Source: JAOPZW01 sp963806015
GTDB taxonomy: Bacteria > Actinomycetota > Thermoleophilia > Solirubrobacterales > Solirubrobacteraceae
Length of the DNA: 64,000 nt
NCBI GenBank assembly: GCA_963806015.1
Contig: CAWDWM010000006.1
Location: forward strand, 124,001-188,000
Direction: 5' to 3'
Each line of letters opens with the position of its first letter. Positions within the stretch are counted from its first letter, which is position 1. The notes beneath the pieces were generated by a model. That model was not told the DNA's origin and searched no databases. It was given only the letters and a program-made list of their open reading frames with translations. Of this stretch, positions 24,919-33,389 are shown piece after piece. A program made the position numbers and the translations under genes.

Positions 24919-25341
24919 ATGCACCTCGTCTTTGCAGTTGGACGGTGGACCTTGCCCACCCACCCGCGGCCCGCGCCGGGAATCTTCATTCGAGCGACCA
25001 GAAAGCTGGCCGGACCCGTCGATGGCGAGAGTGCTCACCGCGGCGGCCCGGGCCGACAGCACTACCCAGTGTACGAGGTCGGGCAACCCGTCAGCGGGAA
25101 ATCCGCGGTGTTTGCGGGATCGTCCCCGCGGAGCCCTTGACCACGCTCGGGCCCCAGCCTAATTTGCGCCCCGACGCGGAACCGAGCCGCAGAGAGCGAG
25201 GCCCAGGGGTTGCGAGGCCCGCCGCTCTGAAGCCGTCGAAAGCCCCCTCGGGGGCGGACGCGGCGGAGAGCACCCCAGGTGGCTCGGGACCGCGTCGCTT
25301 GCTGTCCGGGGAGCGCTCGCCACTCGACGTAGCATGGGTGC
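24919..25341. other. Non-coding stretch with a composite hairpin
   Basis: These 423 bases between the infA start and the divergent DHA2 exporter have no convincing gene. They must hold both promoters. A composite hairpin is visible at 25225-25270: ctct/agag outer pairs, gccg/cggc middle pairs and a gccccc/gggggc inner stem, about 70 bases ahead of the exporter start. It could be part of a leader RNA for the exporter. No known riboswitch class, SRP RNA, tmRNA or RNase P RNA was recognised. Confidence 0.35.
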
Positions 25342-26940
25342 GTGACCGATCGCCGCAAGCGCCTCGCGCTACTGGCCGCCATCCTGGGAACGTTCGTCGC
25401 GGGCCTCGACGCGACGGTGGTGAACGTCGCCCTGCCCGCCATCGAACGCGATCTCGGCGGCGGCCTGGCCGGTCAGCAGTGGGTCTCCAACGCCTATCTG
25501 CTCACGCTCGGCTCGCTGATCCTGGTCGGCGGCTCGCTGGGCGACCTCTATGGCGAGCGGCGGATCTTCACCATCGGCGTCCTGGGCTTCGGCGCCGTGA
25601 GCGTCGTCTGCGCCCTCGCGCCGTCGATCGAGGTCCTCGTCGCGGGGCGCGCGCTGCAGGGCGTGTTCGGCGCACTGCTGACCCCGAGCGCGCTGGCGGT
25701 CATCGTCGCGAGCTTCCCGCCCGAGGAGCGCGGCGCGGCGATCGGCTCGTGGACGGCGTGGGGCGGCATCGCGTTCGTCATCGGGCCACTGCTCGGAGGC
25801 TGGCTCATCGACGTCGCCACCTGGCGCTGGATCTTCGCCATCAACGTGCCCTTCGTGATCGCCACGGTGATCATCGTGCGCATGGCCGTGCCCGCCCGCG
25901 GACGCGAGCTGCGGACGGCGCGCCTTGACGTCCTCGGCGCGGGCCTGTGCGCGCTCGGTCTGGCGGGGCCGGTGTTCGCGCTCATCCGCCAGCCGCGCGC
26001 GGGCTGGGGTGCGCCCGAGGTCGTGATCCCACTGGTCGGCGGGCTGGCGCTGCTGACGGCGTTCGTGATCCACGAGGCGCGCACGCCCGACCCGATGCTG
26101 CCGCTGGGGCTGTTCCGGCGGCGCAACTTCGCGGTCGGCAACCTCGAGACCCTCGCGATGTACGGCGGGCTGGGCGCCGTGATCTTCTTCCTCGTGCTCT
26201 TCCTGCAGCAGGTCGCCGGCTACGACGCGCTGCAGGCCGGCCTGGCGACGCTGCCGATCACGATCGTGATGTTCACGCTGTCGCGCCGCGCGGGGCGGAT
26301 GGCCGATCGCTTCGGGCCGCGCTGGTTCATGGGCGTCGGTCCGCTGGTCGCGGCGACGGGGCTCGCCCTGCTGCAGCGCGTGGACGCCCACGTCAACTAC
26401 GTGACCGATCTCCTGCCCGCCCTGCTGCTCTTCGCGCTCGGGCTCTCGGCCACGGTGGCGCCACTCACGGCCACCGTCCTGGCCGACGCCGACGAGCAGA
26501 ACGCCGGCATCGCGTCGGGCGTCAACAACGCCATCGCGCGCGTCGCCGGCCTGCTGGCGGTCGCCGCTCTCGGCGCTGTGGTCGCGGCCCAGTTCGGCAG
26601 CGCCATCGACGACCGCCTGGCCGGCCAGCGGCTCTCGCCCGAGGCGCAGAAGATCGTCGCGGAGGCCAAGCAGCGCACGCTGGCGCGCGCCGAGCCCGAC
26701 GGACTGCCGCGGGCCGAGGCGCACGTCGTGACGCAGGCCGCGGAGGACGCCTCGGTGAGCGCCTTCCATCGCGGCGTCGGCATCGCCGCGGGGCTCGTGG
26801 CGATCGGCGGCGTGCTCGGCATCGCCGGCATTCGCAATCCGCGCCGTGAGGTCCCCTGTGAGGGCTGCCCCGGCGGGCAGCTCGCGGGGGCGCCCGTCGA
26901 GGCCGGCCGCTCGCGCCGGGCACTGCCCGCAGCGACCTAA
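25342..26940 (+). CDS. MFS exporter, DHA2 (14-helix, EmrB/QacA) family
   Basis: A 532-residue drug:proton antiporter. Helix 1 carries the DHA2 motif FVAGLDATVVNVALPAIERD. Motif A-like GGSLGDLYGERR follows helix 2, and the antiporter motif C-like GPLLGGWLIDVATWRWIF is near residues 150-168. It should have 14 membrane helices with a long loop near residues 430-470 before the last one. The last 35 residues are cytoplasmic and include CEGCPGG. The GTG start is preceded by a long leader that may be structured. The substrate is unknown. Confidence 0.87.
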   Translation: MTDRRKRLALLAAILGTFVAGLDATVVNVALPAIERDLGGGLAGQQWVSNAYLLTLGSLILVGGSLGDLYGERRIFTIGVLGFGAVSVVCALAPSIEVLVAGRALQGVFGALLTPSALAVIVASFPPEERGAAIGSWTAWGGIAFVIGPLLGGWLIDVATWRWIFAINVPFVIATVIIVRMAVPARGRELRTARLDVLGAGLCALGLAGPVFALIRQPRAGWGAPEVVIPLVGGLALLTAFVIHEARTPDPMLPLGLFRRRNFAVGNLETLAMYGGLGAVIFFLVLFLQQVAGYDALQAGLATLPITIVMFTLSRRAGRMADRFGPRWFMGVGPLVAATGLALLQRVDAHVNYVTDLLPALLLFALGLSATVAPLTATVLADADEQNAGIASGVNNAIARVAGLLAVAALGAVVAAQFGSAIDDRLAGQRLSPEAQKIVAEAKQRTLARAEPDGLPRAEAHVVTQAAEDASVSAFHRGVGIAAGLVAIGGVLGIAGIRNPRREVPCEGCPGGQLAGAPVEAGRSRRALPAAT

Positions 26941-27018
26941 CACGACCCCAATAAGAGGCGCACCGAGCGCAAACCCGGCCGTCGCCCGCGCCTCAGGGCC
27001 GGCGGGCACGCTGCACGC

Positions 27019-28482
27019 GTGCCGGGACCGCCCGCCGATGTCGTCCTGCCTCTGCCGCGCGTTTCCAGCGGCGCGGTGCGGCGCTGGGCCCGGGTCCCCA
27101 CGCGCGCCGGCGTACCTGCGCTCGGGACCGCGGCGATGGGCGCCCTCGTGGGTCTTGCCGTGGCGATCGTGCTCGTCGCTGCGGAGCGGCCCTCGATGCT
27201 CTCCGGCCCCGCCCAGCGCGGGTTCCCCGGCTGGATGGTGGGCCCGCTGGCGCACCGCCTGCCGACGCTGCCCCCCAGCCCGCCGATGCTGCAGGCCGAC
27301 CTCACCCGCGCATTGGCGGTCCTCGGCGTCGCCTGGCTGGTGGCCGTGCTGTGCGCGCCGCGGGTGCCCTCCCCCATCGTCTGGACCGCGGTGGTGACGA
27401 CGCACGTGACCCTGCTGATGGGGCCGCCGCTGGCGCTGACCGACGTCTTCAACTACCTGCACTACGGGCGCATGCCGGCGACCTACGGCGTCAATCCCTA
27501 CGCCTCCCTGCCGCTCACCGTCCCCCAGGACCCCGCCTACCACTTCTCCAACTGGCACCACCTCCCATCGCCCTACGGCCCGCTCTTCACCCTGGTCACC
27601 GAGGGCCTCGCGCCGCTATCGCTGCCCACCGCGTATTGGGCATGGAAGGGCGTACTGCTGGCGGCCGCGCTCGGCACCCTCGTGCTGGTCGCCTTCACCG
27701 CGCGCCGGCTCGGGCGCTCGCCGCAGGCCGCGGTCGCGCTCGTCGGGCTCAACCCGCTGGTGCTCGTCTACGGCATCGGCGGGGCCCACAACGAGCCGCT
27801 GGTGCTGCTGTGCAGCGTGGCGGCGGTCGCCCTGGCGGTCGTCGGCTGGCAGGAGGGGACGGCGCCGTGGTGGGACGTCGGGGCCGGCGCCTGCGCCGTG
27901 CTGGCGGCGGGCTTCAAGCCGTCGGCCGCCCTCCTCGCGCCCCTCGTGATCTTGGCTTGCCGCCGGCGCCTGCCTGCCCTGGGTGGCGCAGGCGGCGCCG
28001 GCGTGCTGTCCCTGCTCGTCGTGGAGGTGGTCTACGGCGGGCACCTGCCGGCGACGAGCATCCAGGACGGGCTCGTCGGGCCGCTGAGCGTGCCCAACGT
28101 GCTGGCCGCACTCGCCGGCCACGGTGGGCTGACCCCCCACGATCGCGTCATCACCCACGCCGTCCTCGCACTGGCCGCCGTGGGGGCGACCGCGGCCGTG
28201 ACCTGGCGGCGGGCATGGCTGCCGGGGGCGGCGGGCTTCGTCATGCTCGCCACCGTCCTGACCCTGGGCTGGACGATGCCCTGGTACGTCTGGTGGGTCC
28301 TGCCCTTCGCCGCGCTCGCGCGCACGCGCGCGCTCGCGGGCGCGTGCGTGCTGCTCACGGCGTGGCTGGCCCTCGGGGCGATCCCGCAGATGCCGAAGGT
28401 CATCCACTCCTTCGGCTACTTCCCCACGCGCACCCACGCCGGGCTCGCGAACCACCTCTACACCCAGCGCTATCTGCAATGA
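27019..28482 (+). CDS. Polyprenol-phosphate-dependent mannosyltransferase-like membrane protein (GT87/MptB type)
   Basis: A 487-residue GT-C-fold membrane glycosyltransferase with about 11-13 transmembrane helices. The first large outer loop has the acidic motif ALTDVFNYLHYGRMPATYG, where the Asp is in the position of the catalytic or metal-binding acid of GT-C enzymes. It is followed by HHLPSPYGPLFTL, common in alpha-1,6-mannosyltransferases MptA/MptB. The lipid-linked sugar donor is predicted to be polyprenol-phosphate mannose. It overlaps GtrA (ATGA), and both face the convergent GT39 and GT2 genes, so this is a cell-envelope glycosylation neighbourhood. Confidence 0.78.
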   Translation: MPGPPADVVLPLPRVSSGAVRRWARVPTRAGVPALGTAAMGALVGLAVAIVLVAAERPSMLSGPAQRGFPGWMVGPLAHRLPTLPPSPPMLQADLTRALAVLGVAWLVAVLCAPRVPSPIVWTAVVTTHVTLLMGPPLALTDVFNYLHYGRMPATYGVNPYASLPLTVPQDPAYHFSNWHHLPSPYGPLFTLVTEGLAPLSLPTAYWAWKGVLLAAALGTLVLVAFTARRLGRSPQAAVALVGLNPLVLVYGIGGAHNEPLVLLCSVAAVALAVVGWQEGTAPWWDVGAGACAVLAAGFKPSAALLAPLVILACRRRLPALGGAGGAGVLSLLVVEVVYGGHLPATSIQDGLVGPLSVPNVLAALAGHGGLTPHDRVITHAVLALAAVGATAAVTWRRAWLPGAAGFVMLATVLTLGWTMPWYVWWVLPFAALARTRALAGACVLLTAWLALGAIPQMPKVIHSFGYFPTRTHAGLANHLYTQRYLQ

Positions 28483-28898
28483 GCCCGCCGGCCGCCACGC
28501 GCCCCCGCCTGCCCGGAGTGATCGCCCAGCTCGTGCGCTTCGGCCTCGTCGGTGCGGTCAACACGGCGCTCACGCTCGCCACGTACTCCGTGATGCTCGC
28601 CCTCCGCGCTCCCGCTCCACTGGCCGGCGCCGTCGGCTGGGGCGTCGGCGCGACCAACGGCTACCTCCTCAACCGCGCCTGGACCTTCCGCGACGCCGCG
28701 CGCGGCGCCGTCCCCGCGGCGCGCTACGTCGTCGTCCAGCTCATGGGCTCGGCACTCAACGCGGCCCTGCTGGCGATCGCGGTCGGTGAGCAGCACCTGC
28801 CGCGCGTGGCAGGGGAGCTCGCGGTGCTGCCGCCGGTGACGATCCTCACCTTCGTGCTCTGTCGCGGCTGGGTCTTCGCGCGGGCGGTCCCCGCGTGA
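28479..28898 (+). CDS. GtrA-like membrane protein
   Basis: A 139-residue, four-helix membrane protein of the GtrA family. It contains QLVRFGLVGAVNTALTLATY, the typical helix 1 with its conserved Asn, and ATNGYLLNRAWTFRD, the typical turn after helix 2. GtrA-like proteins are thought to move or hold polyprenol-phosphate-linked sugars for membrane glycosyltransferases, which suits the GT87 gene upstream. Its end overlaps the esterase start (GTGA). A copy of its last 57 bases recurs at 29820-29876. Confidence 0.87.
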   Translation: MSPPAATRPRLPGVIAQLVRFGLVGAVNTALTLATYSVMLALRAPAPLAGAVGWGVGATNGYLLNRAWTFRDAARGAVPAARYVVVQLMGSALNAALLAIAVGEQHLPRVAGELAVLPPVTILTFVLCRGWVFARAVPA

Positions 28899-29788
28899 GC
28901 GCTCGCCACCTGCGGGCGGCAGGCACCCTCGTCGCCGGTCTCGCGCTGCTCGCCCTGGTGGCGTGGCAGTCCGGCGCCAAGGCGGTGCACTACGCCTCCG
29001 ACCCCACCCACGAGCCATGTCCCGCGCTGACGCCGGGGGACCACACGCTGACCGTCGACACGACGCAGGGCCGGCGCCAGGTCTTCCTGCACGCGCCGCG
29101 CGGTGCCTACAAGCCACGGCCGCTCATCATCGCCCTGCACGGCGCGGGCCAGACCGCCACCGAGTTCGCGAGCAGCACGGGCTTCAGCGGCCTGGCCGAC
29201 CGCGAGGACTTCCTCGTGGCCTACTCGCCGTCGGGCGCGCCGAGCGACGCCTGGAGCACTGCGGCGCTCGACCAGCTCGAGGCCGCCGTCTGCGTCGACC
29301 CCGCCCGCGTCTTCGTCACCGGCGTGTCGAACGGCGGTGGACCGACGGCGCGACTGGCGTGCGATCTCTCCGGGCGCCTCGCGGGCGTGGCGTCGGTGGC
29401 CGGCGGCCATCGGACGCTGCGACCGTGCACGCCCGAGCGCCCGGTGCCGGTGCTCGAGATCCACGGCACCGCCGACCAGGTCTTCCCCTACGGCGGCACG
29501 CCGCGCGACTACAAGGCCGGCGCGAGGCGGTGGCTCGGCCGGTGGCGGCGCATCGACGGCTGCCACGGGAAGGTCGACCGGCTGAAGCTCGCGCCCGGCG
29601 CGACCGAGGTCGCCTGGCGCAACTGCAGCGCCGCGACGCGGGTCGAGCACGTGCGCCTCGACGGCCGGGCCCGCGGCTGGCCCCGCGGCCCGCGGACCCA
29701 GCCCCTGCCCGCGCCGGTTGCCGTCACGTGGCGGACCTGGCAGTTCTTCCGCAGCCTCCCGCCGCGGCCCCCGGTGCAGACGAGCTGA
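28895..29788 (+). CDS. LpqC-like secreted esterase, copy 1, probably inactive
   Basis: A 297-residue member of the LpqC/polyhydroxybutyrate depolymerase (esterase_phd) family with an N-terminal signal or anchor helix (residues 8-24). The oxyanion block LIIALHGAG, the nucleophile Ser145 in GVSNGGG and Asp194 in HGTADQV are present. The position of the catalytic His has Arg260 (GRARGWP), where copy 2 has GQAHGWP. Copy 1 also lacks about 14 residues around the FWNLTGQ loop of copy 2. Catalysis is therefore doubtful although the frame is intact. The GTG overlaps the GtrA stop. Confidence 0.8.
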   Translation: MSARHLRAAGTLVAGLALLALVAWQSGAKAVHYASDPTHEPCPALTPGDHTLTVDTTQGRRQVFLHAPRGAYKPRPLIIALHGAGQTATEFASSTGFSGLADREDFLVAYSPSGAPSDAWSTAALDQLEAAVCVDPARVFVTGVSNGGGPTARLACDLSGRLAGVASVAGGHRTLRPCTPERPVPVLEIHGTADQVFPYGGTPRDYKAGARRWLGRWRRIDGCHGKVDRLKLAPGATEVAWRNCSAATRVEHVRLDGRARGWPRGPRTQPLPAPVAVTWRTWQFFRSLPPRPPVQTS

Positions 29789-29819
29789 GCGGGCGGCGTG
29801 CCCCGTGGGGGCGGTGGCT

Positions 29820-29876
29820 ATCCTCACCTTCGTGCTCTGTTGTGACTGGGCCTTCGCGCGGGCGGACCCCGCGTGA
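29820..29876 (+). pseudogene. Remnant of the gtrA 3' end carried by the duplication
   Basis: Translates as ILTFVLCCDWAFARADPA and a stop, matching the last 18 residues of the intact GtrA (ILTFVLCRGWVFARAVPA) with 14 identities. It has no start and no upstream gene, so it is a scar of the tandem duplication. Confidence 0.8.
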
Positions 29877-30805
29877 CCGCCCGCCACGCGTGGGCGGCCG
29901 GCATCCTCGTCGCCGCCCTCGCGCTCATTGCGTTCGTCGCCTGGCAGCCGGGGGCCAAGGCGGTCCACGACGCATCGCAGCCGACCCCGGCGCCCTGTCC
30001 CGCGGCGACGCCGGGCGACCACACGCTGACCATCGACACGCCGGAGGGCCAGCGCCGGGTCCTGCTGCACGCCCCGCCCGGAGCCAACAAGCCGCGCCCG
30101 CTGGTCGTCGCCCTGCACGGCGCGGGCGAGACCGGCAGCGACTTCGCCAACGACACGGGCTTCAGCCGGCTGGCCGACCGGGAGGGCTTTCTCGTCGCCT
30201 ATCCGTCGGCGGGCGGACCGAACTCGTTCTGGAACCTCACCGGCCAGGCGCCCGGCGCCAGCGACGTCGAGGCGCTCGAGCGCTCGCTCGACCAGCTGGA
30301 GGCCGCCGGCTGCGTCGATCGCGCCCGGGTGTTCGTCACCGGTGTGTCGAACGGCGGCGGCATGACGGCGCGGCTGGCCTGCGATCTCTCCGAGCGCCTC
30401 GCCGGCGCGGCGTCGGTCGCCGGCGGCTATCGCTCGCTGCCGGCCTGCGAACCGGCCCGCCCGCTGCCCGTCCTCGAGATCCACGGCACCGCGGACCAGG
30501 TCGTCCCCTACGGCGGCAAGCCGCCCGACTTCAACGGCGCCGTGAAGCGGTGGCTCTGGCAGTGGCGGCGCATCGACGGCTGCGAGGGCAACGCCGATCG
30601 GCTGAAGCCCGCGCCCGGCGTGACCGAGATCGCCTGGCGGCACTGCAACGCCGGGACGCGCGTCGAGCATGTGCGCCTCGATGGACAGGCGCACGGCTGG
30701 CCAGGCGGCCCGCGGACCGCGCCGCCACCGGCACCGTTCGCCGCGACCTGGCGGACCTGGCAGTTCTTCCGCAGCCTCCCGCCGCGGCCGCCGGTACAGG
30801 GCTGA
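29873..30805 (+). CDS. LpqC-like secreted esterase, copy 2
   Basis: A 310-residue alpha/beta hydrolase of the LpqC/PHB-depolymerase/feruloyl-esterase family, exported by an N-terminal hydrophobic segment (residues 8-24). The catalytic set is complete: Ser159 in GVSNGGGMTARL, Asp208 in HGTADQVVPYGG and His274 in GQAHGWPGG. Four or more cysteines suggest disulfides outside the cell. The GTG overlaps the stop of the gtrA remnant, reproducing the arrangement of copy 1. The natural substrate is unknown. The 3' 275 bases are overlapped by the convergent membrane glycosyltransferase frame. Confidence 0.85.
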   Translation: MTARHAWAAGILVAALALIAFVAWQPGAKAVHDASQPTPAPCPAATPGDHTLTIDTPEGQRRVLLHAPPGANKPRPLVVALHGAGETGSDFANDTGFSRLADREGFLVAYPSAGGPNSFWNLTGQAPGASDVEALERSLDQLEAAGCVDRARVFVTGVSNGGGMTARLACDLSERLAGAASVAGGYRSLPACEPARPLPVLEIHGTADQVVPYGGKPPDFNGAVKRWLWQWRRIDGCEGNADRLKPAPGVTEIAWRHCNAGTRVEHVRLDGQAHGWPGGPRTAPPPAPFAATWRTWQFFRSLPPRPPVQG

Positions 30806-32525
30806 GCGCGTACAGCGCGCCGCGGTGGGGCTGCCCGGCCGCAGCGCTGACGTCGGTGCCGTGCGCGCGCGCCCACGCGACGACCGGCAGGCAGCCCGTG
30901 CGCTGGTTGCCGCTGGCCGCCGTGCACGAGTCGCCGAGCATCACGTAGCGCACGCGCCCGGTGGCCACGGCGCTCGCCAGCGTGGCAGGCGAGACGAGCT
31001 GGTTGCCCTGGCCGTCGGACAGAATGAGCACCGGGCGCCCGTCACGAGCGATCAGCGGCCCGGCCTTGGCCGGAGCGCTCACGGCGACCTCGTCCGCCGT
31101 CCCCGCGGTGTGCGCGGCCAGGAAGTCCGACAGCCCCGCCACGCGCGCGGCCGGCATCTCCCCCGTGCGCCCCGAGGCCTGCGTGCCGTGGCGCACGGCG
31201 GCCACCGCTGTGGCCAACGGGAACACGAGCACCGTGCCCAGCAGCGCGGCGGCCGCGACCTGCGCGCGCGGCGGGCGTCCCCGCACCACGAGGGCGACGC
31301 CCGCCCCCAGGCACGCGGCCACCGCAGGATCCAGGCAGGCCAGGTAGCGCGGGCGCAGGCCCGGCATGGCACTGCACAGCGCCAGGCCGGCGACGAGCCA
31401 CAGTCCGAGCGTCAGCAGCCCGCCGCGGCCCACGGGGTCGAGGCGGCGCCAGGGCCGCAGCGCAAGGGCGACGGCGAGCGCGGCCAGTGCGGCGACGGCC
31501 TCGAAGCCGATCCACGTGCCCAGGTGAGCGTGGGCCGAGAGCAGGCGCAGTGGCCCGGGCGGCGGCGGCCGGCGCGCGAGCGCGGCGGCGTGCTCGCGCG
31601 CCCGCCGCGCCAGCGCGACCTGCTCGACCGGCGTCGGATGGGCCGGCGCACGCAGGGCGACGGGCTGCGCGGTCGACGCCGCACCGCCGGGCAGCAGCCT
31701 CGCGATCCCGTTGTAGACGAGCGCGGCGCGCCACGGCGAGCCGTCCGAGGCGCCCAGCGCCCAGGGGCGCGGATGCAGCGGGACCACGGTCACCACCACG
31801 AGCCAGGCCAGCGCCGTGGCCACGAACGTGGTCCCCAGCAGCCCGAGGCCGGACAGCCGCGGACGCCGCCCGCGCGGGCCGGCGACGAGCCACAGCAGCA
31901 CCGCCGCGGCGATCGGCAGCAGTGCCTCGGCGAGCTTGACCTCGAAGGCGAGGCCGAGCAGCGCGCCCGCCCCGGCCAGCGGCCACAGGCGACCGCCCCG
32001 CGCCGCGCGCGCGACCACCGCCGCGCCGGCCACGGCGAGCGCGGCCATGACCGCGTCCATGGTGTCGCTGCGCGCGACGATCACGGCCGAGGGCGCCACG
32101 GCCAGCGCCAGCCCGCCGGCGAGCGCGGCGGTCCGCCCCAGGATCGTGCGCAGCAGCCACATCAGCGCGGCGACGAGCGCGACGCCACCGAGCGCCACGG
32201 GCAGCAGCAGCGCCACGCCGTCGAAGCCGAACAGCCGCGTCGAGGCCACCTGCAGCCAGAGGTCGACGGGGGGCTTGTCGATTGCCACCCGGCGGCCCGG
32301 CTCGAACGCGCCGGAGAGGAACGCCGCCCACGAGGTGCCCATGCTGCGCACCGACGCGTCGTAGTAGGGGTTCGTCGGGACGCGACCGAGCGCGGTCAGG
32401 CGCAGGAGCGCGGCCAGCGCCAGGACCGCGGCCTCGGGGCCGAGGCCGCGCCAGGCGCGGCGCACGACGCTACGCCGCGCGCGGGCGCGACAGGTCGGCG
32501 GGGGCTCCGGGGGGCGCGCCCTCAC
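30531..32525 (-). CDS. Membrane glycosyltransferase of the PMT/ArnT (GT39/GT83-like) type
   Basis: A GT-C glycosyltransferase (up to 664 residues) with about 10-12 helices. The first outer loop has NPYYDASVRSM, whose Asp resembles the catalytic acid, and the next has AIDKPPVDLWLQ, a signature of the ArnT/PMT_2 domain. The C-terminal soluble domain appears to finish near GALYALSP, at about 30805. The frame then continues 275 bases antisense through the esterase gene with meaningless Arg/Ala-rich sequence. Its natural stop was probably lost or displaced. The GTG at 32525 overlaps the upstream GT2 gene by 56 bases; a GTG at 32465, just past the GT2 stop, is an alternative. Confidence 0.75.
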   Translation of the reverse strand: MRARPPEPPPTCRARARRSVVRRAWRGLGPEAAVLALAALLRLTALGRVPTNPYYDASVRSMGTSWAAFLSGAFEPGRRVAIDKPPVDLWLQVASTRLFGFDGVALLLPVALGGVALVAALMWLLRTILGRTAALAGGLALAVAPSAVIVARSDTMDAVMAALAVAGAAVVARAARGGRLWPLAGAGALLGLAFEVKLAEALLPIAAAVLLWLVAGPRGRRPRLSGLGLLGTTFVATALAWLVVVTVVPLHPRPWALGASDGSPWRAALVYNGIARLLPGGAASTAQPVALRAPAHPTPVEQVALARRAREHAAALARRPPPPGPLRLLSAHAHLGTWIGFEAVAALAALAVALALRPWRRLDPVGRGGLLTLGLWLVAGLALCSAMPGLRPRYLACLDPAVAACLGAGVALVVRGRPPRAQVAAAALLGTVLVFPLATAVAAVRHGTQASGRTGEMPAARVAGLSDFLAAHTAGTADEVAVSAPAKAGPLIARDGRPVLILSDGQGNQLVSPATLASAVATGRVRYVMLGDSCTAASGNQRTGCLPVVAWARAHGTDVSAAAGQPHRGALYALSPVPAAAAGGCGRTARSARSRRTVPVAARSAGRLASRAPVHRGAHARRASRRCSAARRSRSRRARASADRRCPRSRRCAATARATASRRR

Positions 32526-33264
32526 GCAGATCCGCGCGCACCGCGCGCAGCTCGCGGAACGCCCGCAGCACGACCCGCGGGCTGGCGCCCGAGGAGCGCC
32601 CGGCGGTCCGCGGCCGGTGCGCGACGCCCAGCTCGGCGATGCGCGCGCCGGCGTCGTGGGCGCGGGTGATCAGCTCGGTGCTGACCATCGCGCCCTCGGC
32701 GGCGAGGGGCAGAGCCTGCACGACGTCGCGGCGCATCAGCTTGAAGGCGCAGTCGACGTCGCGCAGCGGCACATCGAAGACGCGGCGCACGAGCATGTTC
32801 CACGCCGCCGCGTTGAGCAGGCGGTGCGGAGGATCGGCGCGGCGGGTCCGGTAGCCGGCGATGATGTCCGACGCCTGCGCGAGCGGCACGAACCGCACGA
32901 GCTCGCCCACGTCGAACTGCAGGTCGGCATCGGTGAGGAAGATCCACTCCAGGCGCGCCGCCGCGAGGCCCGTGCGCACCGCGGCGCCGTAGCCACGGTT
33001 GACGTCATGCACGAGGACGCGCACGCGCGGGTCGGCCGCGGCACGGGCCTGGGCCAGCTCACGGGTGTCGTCTCTGCTGCCGTCGTCGACGATCAGCAGT
33101 TCGTGGGCATCCGCTACAAGCTCGCCCGCCGCCGTTGCCTCGTCGATTGCGCGCTCGACGTTCTTCGCCTCATCGTGGCAGGGGAGGATCACCGAGAGGC
33201 CGCGAAGGCGCCCGACCACGTGATGTCGGTCGGTGTGCGAGGCGACGGCGGCGGTGCGAGCCAT
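32470..33264 (-). CDS. Glycosyltransferase family 2 (polyprenol-phosphate sugar synthase-like)
   Basis: A 264-residue GT-A enzyme of the DPM1-like group. It has SVILPCHDEAKNVERAI at the start, IVDDGSRDDT, FLTDADLQFDVGEL and the acceptor-binding region DVDCAFKLMRRDVV. Such proteins load a sugar from a nucleotide donor onto polyprenol phosphate, making the donor for GT-C enzymes. The GT39-type gene follows in the same operon and the GT87/GtrA pair lies opposite, so a lipid-linked sugar pathway is likely. No C-terminal membrane helices are present. Confidence 0.87.
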   Translation of the reverse strand: MARTAAVASHTDRHHVVGRLRGLSVILPCHDEAKNVERAIDEATAAGELVADAHELLIVDDGSRDDTRELAQARAAADPRVRVLVHDVNRGYGAAVRTGLAAARLEWIFLTDADLQFDVGELVRFVPLAQASDIIAGYRTRRADPPHRLLNAAAWNMLVRRVFDVPLRDVDCAFKLMRRDVVQALPLAAEGAMVSTELITRAHDAGARIAELGVAHRPRTAGRSSGASPRVVLRAFRELRAVRADLREGAPPGAPADLSRPRAA

Positions 33265-33389
33265 GGCCGGAAGGATCGGCGCCCGACCTGAGTGACCTCC
33301 CAAGGCGCCATTCGCATGCGCTGCGCGGCATGTTGGGATCATGTTGTGCTGCGCTGCAGGGCGCGCCGGCCGCTCTACGCTTGGGCCCA

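Larger units (their letters stand above)
28834..30805 (+). repeat. Tandem duplication of the LpqC-like esterase gene with a piece of gtrA
   Basis: Two related units offset by 978 bases: 28834-29788 and 29812-30805. The homology begins inside the 3' end of the gtrA-like gene, not at the esterase start, so the second unit carries a non-functional gtrA tail. The copies have diverged clearly at both DNA and protein level, so the event is old. Confidence 0.8.

Noticed and set aside
24919..25341. SRP RNA, tmRNA or RNase P RNA in the infA-exporter gap
   Set aside because: None of the conserved core sequences of these RNAs could be found on either strand.
25369..27561. A 730-codon open frame antisense to the DHA2 exporter gene
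   Set aside because: It is rich in Arg, His, Gln and Gly without any domain and mirrors the codon pattern of the real gene on the other strand, a usual artefact of GC-rich DNA.
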